From assembly GCA_936440205.1 (NCBI GenBank), contig OW387145.1:29019075-29083074 (forward strand): a stretch of 64,000 nt of DNA, written 5' to 3'. Source of the DNA: Lepidonotus clava (Eukaryota; Annelida; Polychaeta; Phyllodocida; Polynoidae). This document shows positions 48,721 through 59,514 of this stretch, in pieces; within the stretch, counting starts at the first letter, position 1; each line of letters starts with the position of its first letter. The notes below the pieces were generated by a model, which saw only the letters and a program-made list of their open reading frames with translations, did not search any database and had not been told where the DNA came from. A program made the translations under genes and the position numbers.

Positions 48721-49393
48721 CTGGACTTCGACTGGGACACCGGTCACTAGCAGGGGAAGTATAGCCTTTCCATCTCAGGTGGTGGCCCCCATTACCACCT
48801 TACAGTCTACTGACTGAAGAGCTACCACATCAAATATTACTTTTACTTACGAAATGACATGTGAAGTCTTTTGAGAGGGGTTTGACAAACTAGCTCTCGT
48901 CAAAACAAATGAATTTCCGGCTCTTTTGATTGCTAAGTTGGGACCCTCATGGCACATATACCAGACAAAGTTAGCCGAAGAGAGGTACTCTCTGCGTGAC
49001 TTTCCCACCCCAACTCTCAGCCTTCGTGACTCAGGTGAGGGGCACTTTGATGGAGGGGAAGGCCTGATTGAAATGATCCAATCAGAATCACCTGGGGCAC
49101 CACCCAGCTGAAGGCTGTGTGTGACGGGGTCTCTCAATCTTTGACTCCTTACCACACCTTTGGAAGTTTACCTGAGATAACAGAAATTGCAAAAAAGTTT
49201 TGAAAGGACAGTGCAAGGAGAACTACAGATGGCGCAATGATGTCATATTCGAATTTTGTTTTGAAATAGACGTTTAGCAGAATTAAAACACTGGCATTAT
49301 TCATTGTAACCAGCTGGTAACTTTGCATGTCAGTTGAAGTGAAAGTGTATATGTTAAAGATAATTTTCATACCCTGATCACCAGGACCAGATC

Positions 49394-49500
49394 CTGATGG
49401 CTGGGAGGAGGCCCTGACATGGCTGGGAGGACGCCTCGGCAGTTGGGAGGTCACCATAACAGCTGGGAAGAGGCGCTGATGGTTGGGAGGAGACCCTGAT
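49394..49500. repeat. Minisatellite, about 5 units of about 20-26 bp
   Basis: Degenerate units of the form GGCTGGGAGGAGGCCCTGA. The array ends within a few bases of the foldback element at 49,506. Confidence 0.75.
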
Positions 49501-49505
49501 GGCCA

Positions 49506-49776
49506 TAAACTCTATCTTAAAAAAGTTAATCATAGGGGACCAACTTTCTGAGTTTTGTTGACTGTGGCAACCATGGCTAGTTATATGAACTACCCTGGTT
49601 AGTCATATTACTAGCAAACCCTGGCTAGTTGTATGACTAACCAGGGTAGGTCATATAACTAGCCAGGGTTGTTCAGTATTGACTAACCTATCTTACTTTG
49701 AAGAGTGACGTTTGCCAAAGTCAACAAAACTAGGGAAGTTGGTCCTCTATGACTAACATTTTTAACATAGAGATTA
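49506..49776. mobile_element. About 270-bp foldback MITE, probable TA target
   Basis: The two halves pair almost end to end. GTTAATCATAGGGGACCAAC (from 49,524) pairs with the region ending at about 49,755, with roughly 34 of 39 positions matching, and the arms extend outward through CTCTAT...TTAAAAA on both sides. Inside are alternating inverted copies of a CCCTGGCTAGTTATATGA-type block. TA at each outer edge suggests a Tc1/mariner-type target. No gene. Confidence 0.75.
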
Positions 49777-49795
49777 TCAGTGTAATTATCCATGT

Positions 49796-49885
49796 CCATA
49801 AATGTTGTACCTACTGGAAATTGAACCAAGGCCACTGGCACAGAAGGCAGACACCTTACCAACATGCTATCTTGACAAGAGTAAA
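49796..49885 (-). mobile_element. tRNA-like SINE head
   Basis: On the minus strand an A box TAGCATGTTGGTAAGG (49,869-49,854) and a B box GGTTCAATTTCC (49,827-49,816) have normal tRNA spacing. The head resembles that at 7,303-7,360. The expected SINE body is missing: sequence runs instead into the foldback MITE, so it is truncated or is a tRNA pseudogene. Confidence 0.5.
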
Positions 49886-50059
49886 CACTCAATATTACAA
49901 CCAACTTTATATTGCAGTTTCCCAGGTGGTTTTGTAAACCCCCATGAGTAAACGCATGTGCAGTGTGTCACACTCACTTACAATATTGTAAAACGAAAAA
50001 AACCCTACTATTTCTGATTTATAATCATATACTTCCACCTGCATGGAAAGTGATATTAT

Positions 50060-50397
50060 ACGCCTGGCTATGATACTATATACCTAGTTGAACGCAGCCG
50101 CGTCTCCGACTTCAGCCCTATGGTATGTGGCCACTGCGTGTTGACTGGCCACAATCCCAAGGCCGAGCTGAAGACGTCGGCTTGGGCTCAGAGATTGCTC
50201 AGTAAGAGCGTCTGTCTGTGTCCTTGGGGTTACGACCCCGGAGGATTATTGTCAGGGGCCGCGGGCCCTGGAGCACCCTCACATCATGACATGCCTTCAC
50301 TCTGTCAGAAGAAACCAGGCATGGGGCTTGGCGAGGGGAGGGATCCCGAGGGCGCGCCGGGTGTTGACCAGTATGACTCGAAAATGGAAAATTGAGA
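50060..50397 (+). other. GC-rich island with a 112-codon open frame
   Basis: Open on the plus strand from about 50,060 to a TGA at about 50,395, with a first ATG at 50,120. The peptide includes CGHC and TGHNPKAELK but matches no family I recognise. The ATG is immediately followed by a GTATGT donor-like string. The island has CpGs and GGCGCGCC. Coding remains possible but unsupported. Confidence 0.25.
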
Positions 50398-50682
50398 CAT
50401 AATGTGTTTTTTATGGATTAAGGTTTCCCAGTGACGAGCAAAATGTTGTTCCATGAGAAGTACCAACATTCAAAAAAAGAAGTAAAAATGCTTTCCAAAG
50501 ACATCAAATGAAAAATGTAATTCTTAGACAAAAATACACATTGTGTTTTGAGGCGCAACAGCCAGGGAAACCTTCGTTGCTGACCGACTTATCTGCCAAC
50601 CTCTCCAGGCTAATCTACCACTCCATGGTGCACGCCACCATACCCAACCTGTTTCTCCAATTCTATGTGAGCCTGTGAGCCT

Positions 50683-50889
50683 TCAAGGCCGTATTCCACT
50701 ATTTGATTTTACTCATGATTTCAAAAATCAACAGTTTCAATGAGGATTGAATATATATCATTAGAAAGGATTTCATGTTCATTTTCAAATGTGATGTAGC
50801 ATGGAAGGGTTCCTTTCATATTTTAAATAACAATTTAGAATTGCGAAATTCCAGATGGTCCAAAATCACCTAGTGGAATATAGGCTTGA
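50683..50889 (-). mobile_element. MITE family B, copy 1
   Basis: About 207 bp with imperfect terminal inverted repeats: TCAAGGCCGTATTCCACTA at the left and TAGTGGAATATAGGCTTGA at the right. Its reverse complement aligns with 58,038-58,257 along the whole length. No clear target duplication or gene. Confidence 0.75.
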
Positions 50890-51980
50890 CTATGACCACT
50901 AGGATGAGGGATGACAGCCAGGATGAATAGGTAAGGCCCACCTGCCACCTCGGCCACCCCTGATAGGGTCCCAATCACCTGCTGCCAGTGCCATTCCCAG
51001 TCCAAAGATAACTCGCCAGCTTGGGGGTCCTGGCTTTACATCATCCAGGTTTTCCTCCAGGGCAGAGGGTTGCATGAAGCTTTCACTGAGCCCTTTGTAG
51101 GTGTGTCAAAATACCAGGTGTGCTGCGACTTTTGATTTCTAATATGTGACCTTGGAATGAGGATAGGTTATGTGATTTGGTATCAGCATTCGGGGAAGTT
51201 CCATTTTGTTAACCCTTCATAAACATAATCATGTATCTGATATGAAAGCTCAGAATATATGAATACAGTATAAGCAATTTAGTCAATTTAAACAGACTCA
51301 TTATATGACATACGTATACATACCAAGTTGACTGGAAAACATGCCTTTCTTCATCATTAAATGTACCTACATAATCTGTTATCGAATAGACAAATGAAAC
51401 ATCTGAGATGATAATTAAACATCTACAAATTTGCAGATAAATAAAGAATGTTGGACAATATTACCTGACCTGCATGGCATTGTATATAATTATATGCATA
51501 CACATCAAAAAAGAGCTAAAATTATCACCAAGGGAATGAGCACTTTGCGATATGCTCAATCACCACTTAGTACATGAGGCGACCGTGGTAAAGGTCATGT
51601 CGGACCAACTGGTATACACATCTTGTGTATGGACCCCCCACCATGTGAAGGGGGACGCTCGTCTAGGGAGGAGGCTTACTTGGTACAAATAGGGGTCAGA
51701 GGTCATGTACTCTTCACCACCAGCAGCCCTGGCCTTTAGCAAATAGACACTACTGCCTGTGATTGAATCCCCAATGCTCCGTCAGTGTCTGGAGTGGTCC
51801 TCACAGAATATCGGGTTGCAAATGCCTCCATGGGGCATTAATGGCAGTCAGCGGATGAACCCAATCTAGGCGCAATTAGTGGTCCATTTTCGCCAGGACC
51901 ATGCACCCAGCACATGGCAACAAGGAGAATAATTGATTTCTTGGCTAGGGAACAACCCTCTAATTTGCTGGCCGTTTCGC
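50890..51980. other. Unique sequence, nothing firm
   Basis: No exon, repeat or RNA gene supported. Confidence 0.4.
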
Positions 51981-51988
51981 CTTGTTAG

Positions 51989-52186
51989 AAACTTCACTAA
52001 TAGCCGTGTGCTTGTTAGTCAACTTGGCGCAATCCCTGTATGACAACTTGAAAAATGTGCTTAAAGAAAAATCAGTGTGGAATGTGATAAGTCATTTGTT
52101 TGTTACTGAGGAGGATGGGAAGGCGTTAGATGCAATTGCTAGTGGGATTATTGGGAGTAGCTGGCTGGTGGAAATGTTGCCAACAA
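51989..52186 (+). CDS. Candidate internal coding exon, 66 codons, helical protein
   Basis: A pyrimidine-rich acceptor (GTTTCGCCTTGTTAG, to 51,988) and a donor AA|GTAAGA (from 52,187) bound exactly 198 nt, a symmetric exon. The frame is open with two bases at the start and one at the end, reading TSLIAVCLLVNLAQSLYDNL, then KEKSVWNVISHLF, an acidic EEDGK loop, and IIGSSWLVEMLPT. The regular hydrophobic spacing and two helix-turn-helix-like segments suggest an ARM/HEAT-type alpha-solenoid or a similar helical fold; this is inference from pattern, not a family match. Without splicing the frame would stop at 52,195. No phase-matched neighbours were found within the window. Confidence 0.42.
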
Positions 52187-52189
52187 GTA

Positions 52190-52860
52190 AGACCTAGTCC
52201 TTTAATTACACCTATGAATGATTGATGTCCTACTGCGGGCAGCCGACCCGGGAAATGGTCATTTTGTGGCCCCCGAGCCTGGGAACATTGCAGGTCGACG
52301 AGCTACATGCACCCCCTCCACTTCCTTCACCAAAACAACACCTTGTCCAGTGCATCCGACGGAGGATCTATAAAATTCCCTGAGAAAATTACTAGCTGTG
52401 TTCAACAGTTGAAGGTTATGCACACCGACTGTCGGTGGGAGGAAGCCACAAAGGGAGATGCATGAAAAAAAGTCCTGACGCGTTGGAGCAACTATTTTTG
52501 AGTTGACAGGGCGTGGTTCGGTGCGTTTAAAAACTATTCCTGTACAAACTACAGAGTGTCGAATGTTCTCAGAAGGGTCTGTCTATCCAATAATCTGGTA
52601 GACTCATAATTGTCACGTGGAAACAATGGTAAAAGGTCAGGCGAGGAGAAGGCTTCTCTGGGCGTTGGTTACTGTGTGGATACGGCAGAAGTGGCCTTCA
52701 CATCAACCGACGGCCCTGATGTGGTTATTAAAGGGAAACAAGAAAAGATCCATTCAGTACAGACGGATATTGGATGCACAGGCAGATAGACTGAGATGAG
52801 AGTATGATGGAAAGTTAGCATCAGCAGTCTGATTGACTTATATTTATATTCATTTTCATA
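52190..52860. other. Unique sequence with a GC patch at about 52,230-52,330
   Basis: A TGATTGATG core lies at 52,219, close to the Hox-Pbx type. No exon supported; the 60-codon frame at 52,617-52,799 is basic and unrecognised. Confidence 0.35.
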
Positions 52861-52861
52861 T

Positions 52862-52867
52862 ATGTGC

Positions 52868-52930
<63 letters not shown>

Positions 52931-52935
52931 CGCCC
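52862..52935. repeat. (GT)n microsatellite with GCGC end
   Basis: About 30 GT units running into GTGTGCGCGCACGC, an alternating purine-pyrimidine tract able to form Z-DNA. Confidence 0.95.
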
Positions 52936-53844
52936 GTGTGTTTTTGTGTCTGGATGTAAGTATCAACATGTAAGTACCTATATTTATGTATTTAAGGTTT
53001 TCAGCCAGTAGCACCGAGGATCTAAGCAAAATGTGTTTATCACTTGTATGACTGTCATACTAATCCAATGCAATTATTACTTTTACTTGTTGAAATAGGT
53101 AGGCCTATAAGTTTATATTCTTGATATATAGAAGACTGTATATTCCCCTGAGCAACCCCACCCCCCACCCCAAAGAAAACAAAAGAAAAACAAAGAAAAA
53201 CTACTTCAACAAAAGAAAAAACACCAAGATCCTTTTCCGGGATCCCAAACGGGAAATGTGTACCTTTCAACCCAGAACATCATTCACTCACAACTCCGGG
53301 ACGGAACAAGTCATAACCATGACATTTAATATGATGCCTATATCAACCTATACCTCAGTACCCCCGTGGACTTTGTGCCTGATGGCCTGCGGGGACTCCC
53401 ACCGAGTCCTACAGGTCTGCACGATTGCCCCTTTGCCTGCTGATTGATCTAATCTTGGCCTGGGGATCGAATCCCTTGGAGAGTGGCGCAATCACATGAT
53501 CCAGTGCCACTTGAATCAATTGTCTCGGCCGGCCCGCCCACCGGCTAAGTAGGTGGAGAGGGGCGGTCTGTATGGGGGCTGGGGCGCAGACAGGTGCGCA
53601 TCTTTTATTTGTCCTGTTTGTTCAGTAACCAGGAAGCCCGCCTCGCTCACCTAGACGTACTTTGCTTCTATGTTATGGCCGTTCGTGTGGGGGTATGTGC
53701 TTGGATTGTGGTTAGGACTAGATGGAGACTACTTCTTTCATGCATGGAAGGTTTTTGCGGTGATTGGGATCTAGAGTGGTTATTGACTTGGGAAGATGGG
53801 TGATTCCCATTTGCTGTTATCATGTGATTTTTGTTTCCATAGGC

Positions 53845-54240
53845 CTATTGTTTGTTTGTGTGTTTGTCAGGATAGTTTAACATCCAGCCAACCCTACGAT
53901 ATTCTTTCCAGACTGCACAAGGTAATGCTTTTCAGCTAGTTTTACCCCACATGAGATGAAGTACCTACTTGTAGCAGTGGGACTCAACACCCTCTTTATG
54001 GTGCTGCCTCACTGAGACATCATGACCTAGGTCCACATGATACCCCATCCGGTTGCATTATACTGACACCAGGCTGACCAGTCATGTTTTGTGGTTCTTA
54101 CTTCAAACCGAGGGCCAGGCAAGCAGTAACAACTGCCGTTGTTCAAGTCTTTGGTGTGACTCAGCCAGGATTAGACCCCATGGCCTCCTAGACCTGAAAC
54201 AGGCACTCTACCAGCTGAGCTACCTAGTCTGGTCTCCTAA
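53845..54240 (-). mobile_element. Full-length tRNA-derived SINE with conserved central domain (MetaSINE-like)
   Basis: Reading leftward from about 54,240, the head has a perfect A box TAGCTCAGCTGGTAGAG (54,222-54,206) and a B box GGGTCTAATCC (54,178-54,168). The body includes a GTGAGGCAGCACCATAAA block and CACTGCTACAAGTAGGTA. The 3' end is GATGTTAAACTATCC followed by an (ACAA)n-type tail at about 53,848. From memory this body and tail resemble the MetaSINE type found in several marine invertebrates. It is transcribed by polymerase III and moved by a partner LINE. The 97-codon frame over it (54,053-54,346) is a by-product. Confidence 0.7.
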
Positions 54241-54765
54241 TTTGTCACCTTTTACAATCAGGAAGGGGATGCTAGGAACCTATTCTTTCCAGTACATCCC
54301 TGAAGGAACCCCCATCCCAGTCCCCATGTGGATTTTGTTTCTGTAATTCAAAATTATCTGTGCTGCCTGCCGGTTAAATATGTCACCCTTCTTCTGCCTT
54401 TGCACTTTAGCCAAAATTGAAACGTTTTCTTGAAGCACTAATCAAAATTTTATAAAATTAAATGGACATATCTGCCTTCTGTATGTAAGTAAATCTGGGA
54501 AATAACTGAGTACTATCACCATAATTGTCGTTATAGTGAAGCCTGTACTGCTGTGAATTCATTACTGAAAGTTGGTACAATGGGAAAGGGATGCGAAATT
54601 GAATTTTAAGCTCACGAATTACCTAAAGATTCAATAATCATTCTATGACGTAACTGTGGAACAATTCGTTGTTTCCACAACATTTCACGCAGTAAAGAGC
54701 CACCAGAAAATATACCTTATTAGAAAGTTCATATTCGTACAAGGCGCGTCATTATTAAATATTAA

Positions 54766-54858
54766 CTGGATTTAGGATTTTGCCGCATATATATAGGCCT
54801 ACCAACCATAATAATTATGATTGGTGGGCCTATGTATGCGGCAGAATCCTTAATCCAG
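54766..54858. mobile_element. 93-bp palindromic micro-MITE with TTAA flanks
   Basis: TTAA lies at 54,762-54,765 and 54,859-54,862. Between them the sequence folds on itself almost completely: CTGGATTTAGGATTTTGCCG pairs with the right arm ending at 54,858, and pairing continues through GCATA, AGGCC and ACCAA to an AT-rich centre. No room for a gene. Confidence 0.8.
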
Positions 54859-54864
54859 TTAACA

Positions 54865-57380
54865 GTAATACAACTGTCTTGAATAAACCTAAAATATATA
54901 CTGCACACTTGCCTTAATAAGGTTTTGTGATAAGGCTATCATCTTTCAGATGAAATTGGATGGTTCTCTGTATTTCTTCACTGCATTATGCATTGTATCA
55001 TACGTCGGCAGGGTTAATAACATGTACAATGAAATAGTATACATGCTGTAATTCATCAGGAGTCTCAACTGAACAAGAAAAAGTCATAGAAACCGATTTT
55101 AATCTAGTTTTTGCTTGTACCATTACAATGAAGTAGAGTTTTCTTATTACAGCATACAAAACTATTCGTCACGTGGAAGAATAAAGGGGGATACAAGTAC
55201 AATTGTACAAGTCTAAAATAGTCGGACTTGGGGAGCGGCTACAATTGTTCAGTTCATTTCAAATTATCATCACAATTCAATTCATACCAAACAGTTGCTA
55301 CTGAAGAATCTATTACTCTATGAAATTATGATGAATGTGATAAAATATGGTTGGTTACATCTTTTACTGGGCACGTAATTTGTTAAGCTCTTTCGGCTGG
55401 TGTTACCACATTGTCTTGGGTAGTATGATACAAACTTCAGCAGAGACTTGCAATTCTGGAATCGCTTTACAAAAGGGAATTTAATTTCACAATCCCCCAA
55501 CTTTAAGCTTGTGGAGTCCAATGATATGTTTGTATAGTACTGCAGCTATTGATAATGACTCCCTCAATCAGTCATGTCTCCAGTCATTTAATTCTCTTTG
55601 ATCTTAATCAGTGATTACACGATGTCATGCTTAACAGTTGAATGGCATTGTCCCCTAATTCTTTCCAAACTCAATGAGTGTAAGAAAAAAGAAGTAGGTT
55701 ACATAACTAATGTCTCAGGCAAATAGCCCTCACCCTCTCAAATTAGGACCACCACTGTCACTTGCAGGTGGGCAGTCCCAGGTGATGAGAGATAGGTCGC
55801 TCAGTACTAGCTACGACGCAGCGCATGCAGAGACCTAAAAGTAGGTTTCCCTAAACCCTTCCCTGATCTGTGTGCAACAGCAGGAGTGTTGGTCAGTCCC
55901 AAACATGACCAATACAGCCTACTGGTAGTAGGAGGGTCTTCAGTTTATTGAGGGCGACAATCGCACTTTGTAGCTATTTGAAGCTACTTTGTAGCACCCC
56001 AGGAGAGGATTTAAGAGAAATGTCTGATCATATCGATCTATCAGCCCAGTAAGAGACACGCTGTTTGGATTAGTGGACCAGCGGTCTATTATGGAGCAAA
56101 TTCTCCTCCTTATAATTGCAACAGAGTTTTGCATTGAAGCAGTATCCCGTGGAACTGGCTCATTACGTCAAACATTCAAGGATAATTAGCCCCAAAGAAA
56201 GTGACAACGTAAATGACCAGATTCTAAGCACATATAAGCATATTATTTTGACTTTGGTGAAAAATGTATGAAGCCGTCCCCCTCTTTTGATATTCAGACT
56301 CAGAAAAATCAAGTTGAATCATTTCTTTAATAAGGAGAACAACTCCTGTCATTTTAGAAAATGGGCCTCTGACATCAAACATCTTAATCTAGTTGAAAAT
56401 GTATCTGCTTGTGACAGTTATAGTTGTACAGAGAAGATCAAATGTTGATACAGGCGTAACTGTCTAAAAGAAATATCGGGCTTTGAGCCGGGTGTGAATT
56501 TCCATTACCTGTTAAAGTACAAAGGATTGGTGACGTCTTGGCGAAGGCGTAGGCGTAGGCGTAAGTTCCCAAACATAAAATAATGTATGTCTGCACATGT
56601 ATTGTTAACGTGTATGCTTATTTGTGGTCTCATATTGCATGTTTGATGTCACATCAATCAGATAATGTTCAGTTAATTTATTAATGGCTATCATAAAATC
56701 TGAGTTATCACATGATTTGTACATCTTTATAAACGTGTACATGTGGGAAAACAGCGTCTGAATTCTGATGGCAGTTTTTGTTCTTTTCTTATGCAAAGTG
56801 TAAAGAAATGAAAATGCAATAGTTTGATAGACCTTTGTCAAAAAGCGCATGTGAATGCTCCAGTTGTTGATATTATTTCGCACCTTGTTATCAATGCGAT
56901 TCAAAAACAGAATCTCTCGCTACTTTCCCTAACTAGGCCTATGCATTCTACAGCGTGTATATATATACTGACTTCTATCAAACATATTGCATATTTGGAT
57001 TGTAATGGTATAATTATATAGACCTACAGACCGACTGTTCAGTGGTCAATTGTAATAACATAATTCCGTTTATATGACATGACTTCTCATGCAGTACTTT
57101 TTGTTATCTTACTTTTGTTTTATATCTAAATATCCCAGACTGTACCATTGGCCACTAGGAGGCGATGAAAAATTAACAATTTCTTCCGATGATTACACCC
57201 CCAAACGCACCCCCGGCGCATTACTAATGAATCAAAAGAGGCATACCTTTGATATAAAACATAAAATATATTGTTGGATACAGGTTCCGAGATATGAATT
57301 GAAGCGCAAATTAACGTCTAGCCTCCCTTGTCTTACTCTTTTTCGTTTGCCTTTTAAACAGGTGCTGCTGGTGGTGGTTC
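54865..57380. other. AT-rich unique sequence
   Basis: No exon, repeat or RNA gene supported beyond a small GGCGTA triplication near 56,540. Confidence 0.4.
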
Positions 57381-57382
57381 GT

Positions 57383-57385
<3 letters not shown>

Positions 57386-57432
<47 letters not shown>

Positions 57433-57437
57433 ACACA

Positions 57438-57468
<31 letters not shown>

Positions 57469-57470
57469 GT
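57386..57470. repeat. (CA)n microsatellite with ACGT interruptions
   Basis: CACA runs interrupted twice by ACGTACAC. It inflates the frames on both strands at 57,089-57,618. Confidence 0.95.
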
Positions 57471-58037
57471 AATAGGGAGTTTCAGATATCACAACACATC
57501 TCGATACGTCAACATATCTCAGATCTACCCAGTCATATTTTAGGCTAAATATATAAAGATTTAGCAAAATTTGGTAGTTATTTAAATGATCATGTAAGTT
57601 ATAGGCAGTACAGTACACTCCTAATGAAATATTCTTGTAATGATTTATAAAATCTGAGATAGAGATACGTTACGTTTGGGTTGCGTCATGCCTAGGAGGA
57701 TCTGAAACCCCCTAATATCAGAAGTAAAATCCACGCATGTCGTTAGTGATTTGGGTGCTGGCTGTCCTCTACCTAGAAGTGCCCTTCATGTATATTTCAT
57801 AGGCTTGCTGACAGACGGTAAGCCAAGAAGGAACACAAAAACGAACTAATATCTGCCAAGGTGCTATATCTGTTTTTCTTCTGGCAACCGAATATTCCGT
57901 TACACCAGTACTACTGCTTAGTTAGTGTAACCCCGTAAATTTGTATTCCATGTTTATTTCGGAACTTTGCCTGATTGCAAGTCAGTACTAATCTCAAGCG
58001 TTGAAAAGAATGCTATTATTATGTTAGTATGTCCCTG

Positions 58038-58257
58038 TTAAGCCTATAATCCACTTGGAGATTTTGACGAAATGGAATTTGGCAATTTTGAATTGCTATT
58101 ATTATGGATATAAAAGGAAACTTTGCATGGTATATACCATTCGAAAAGGAACATGAAATTCTTTTTAAGATATACACCATGTCTATGTGAAATCCTCATT
58201 GCCACTCACGATTTCTGAAATCATGAGTGAAATTGGCTAGTTCCACAATCCCGATCC
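58038..58257 (+). mobile_element. MITE family B, copy 2
   Basis: Begins TTAAGCCTATAATCCACTTG and ends near TTCCACAATCCCGATC, so the inverted tips are more decayed than in the copy at 50,683. Shared internal blocks include GAACATGAAAT, AATCCTCATTG and GAAATCATGAGT. Orientation is opposite to copy 1. Confidence 0.7.
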
Positions 58258-58259
58258 AT

Positions 58260-59335
58260 ATGAATCTAGCCTGGAATTGGTTACAACTGCTTGCACCATT
58301 TCATCCTATTCATTTGATTTATTTACTCTTACTATGGTATGTGTCATTTCAGAACATTGTGAATATAATGGACAAGTCACTTCTGTTTCTGTGATGGTAT
58401 CCTGGTACCATAAAAAATACCCTCTTAAAACCCCGACTCCCCAGAGGAGTCATGATGCACGGAACATGAAAGGGTTTTTGAAGTTCAAGGGCAGCAGCAA
58501 GTAAATTACCCTGTAAAAAAATTGCCGTCTTTTTATAAAAAAGGAATTACCTCATTTATCCCATTAGGTCCACCGGAGAGTGTTGGCCGATGAGAAACGT
58601 GTGGAGAGGTGTGAAATGAGTGCAATGAGAACGTGCTGTAGTCCTTTCATGACCTAGATACCTCTTGCATAATAGATGCGTACACCCACAAGAGCCCATG
58701 GCTACTAGTGGCCTCCTAGAATCTGTAAGGAATTCGTTTATTGGCCCTATATAAATGACATGTGGAACCCCTTGATGGTTCTTGGCCTGCTGGCTGGTTT
58801 TTGGTCCTACCTGTCATAAACCAGCAGCCCAAAAGCATGCTGAGATGCAGGGTGGAATTCCCGCCTAAAATGGTTGCTGGTTAACAGTCCTAGTTTGAGC
58901 ACCTAGTGGACTTGGATGTAACTACAGTCTAAATGTGCTGAAGCTATAAGATAGGGAAGACTGTAACTTTGCTAACCGTTCAGGGCACCACAGCTGACAT
59001 CATAACTTATCACATAGGAAATAAGGGAAATTTGCGTTTCATGATCATCAGCCAAGGGAGCCATCCTTCATCGCTGTTAGCAAAAAGAATTTGCAACCAG
59101 AATTTTGCATATATACCTCAACATCCAAAACAAATGTTAGGGGCCATTGATAGACGTATGGGCCTTTATGAAACACTTTCTTTATGAAATATTTCTTAAG
59201 ACTCCCTCTGCTAATATGTATCCATATTATTAGGGACATGGGGCAATTTTGTACAGGGGGGGGATCCTATATACACACCCAGACTACTCCAGTAAGGTGC
59301 ATGAGACATGCCTGGTAATTAACACACCTCATATA
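58260..59335. other. Unique sequence, nothing recognised
   Basis: No exon, repeat or RNA gene supported. Confidence 0.4.
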
Positions 59336-59512
59336 TAATATAATTATATAATATGCATTTATATATACATACATACGTATACATATGTATATAAATACAT
59401 AAATACATATATATTCATGCATGCATACATACATACATACTTATACATACATACACATACACATACATACATATATGTATATACATTTATGTAGGCATAT
59501 ATACATATATAA
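59336..59512. repeat. (ATAC)n / (AT)n simple repeat
   Basis: Interrupted ATAC, ATGC and ATAT units over about 175 bp. Confidence 0.9.
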
Positions 59513-59514
59513 AG

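Noticed and set aside
48770-48830. Minus-strand GTAGCTC...GTAGACTG resembling a tRNA A box
   Set aside because: No B box follows at the right spacing.
53450-53475. GGGGATCGAATCCCT, a tRNA T-arm-like string
   Set aside because: No A box at the right distance on either strand and no cloverleaf; the string is partly self-complementary by chance.
57089-57618. 127- and 128-codon frames on opposite strands
   Set aside because: Both run through the (CA)n microsatellite, giving His-Thr and Cys-Val runs.
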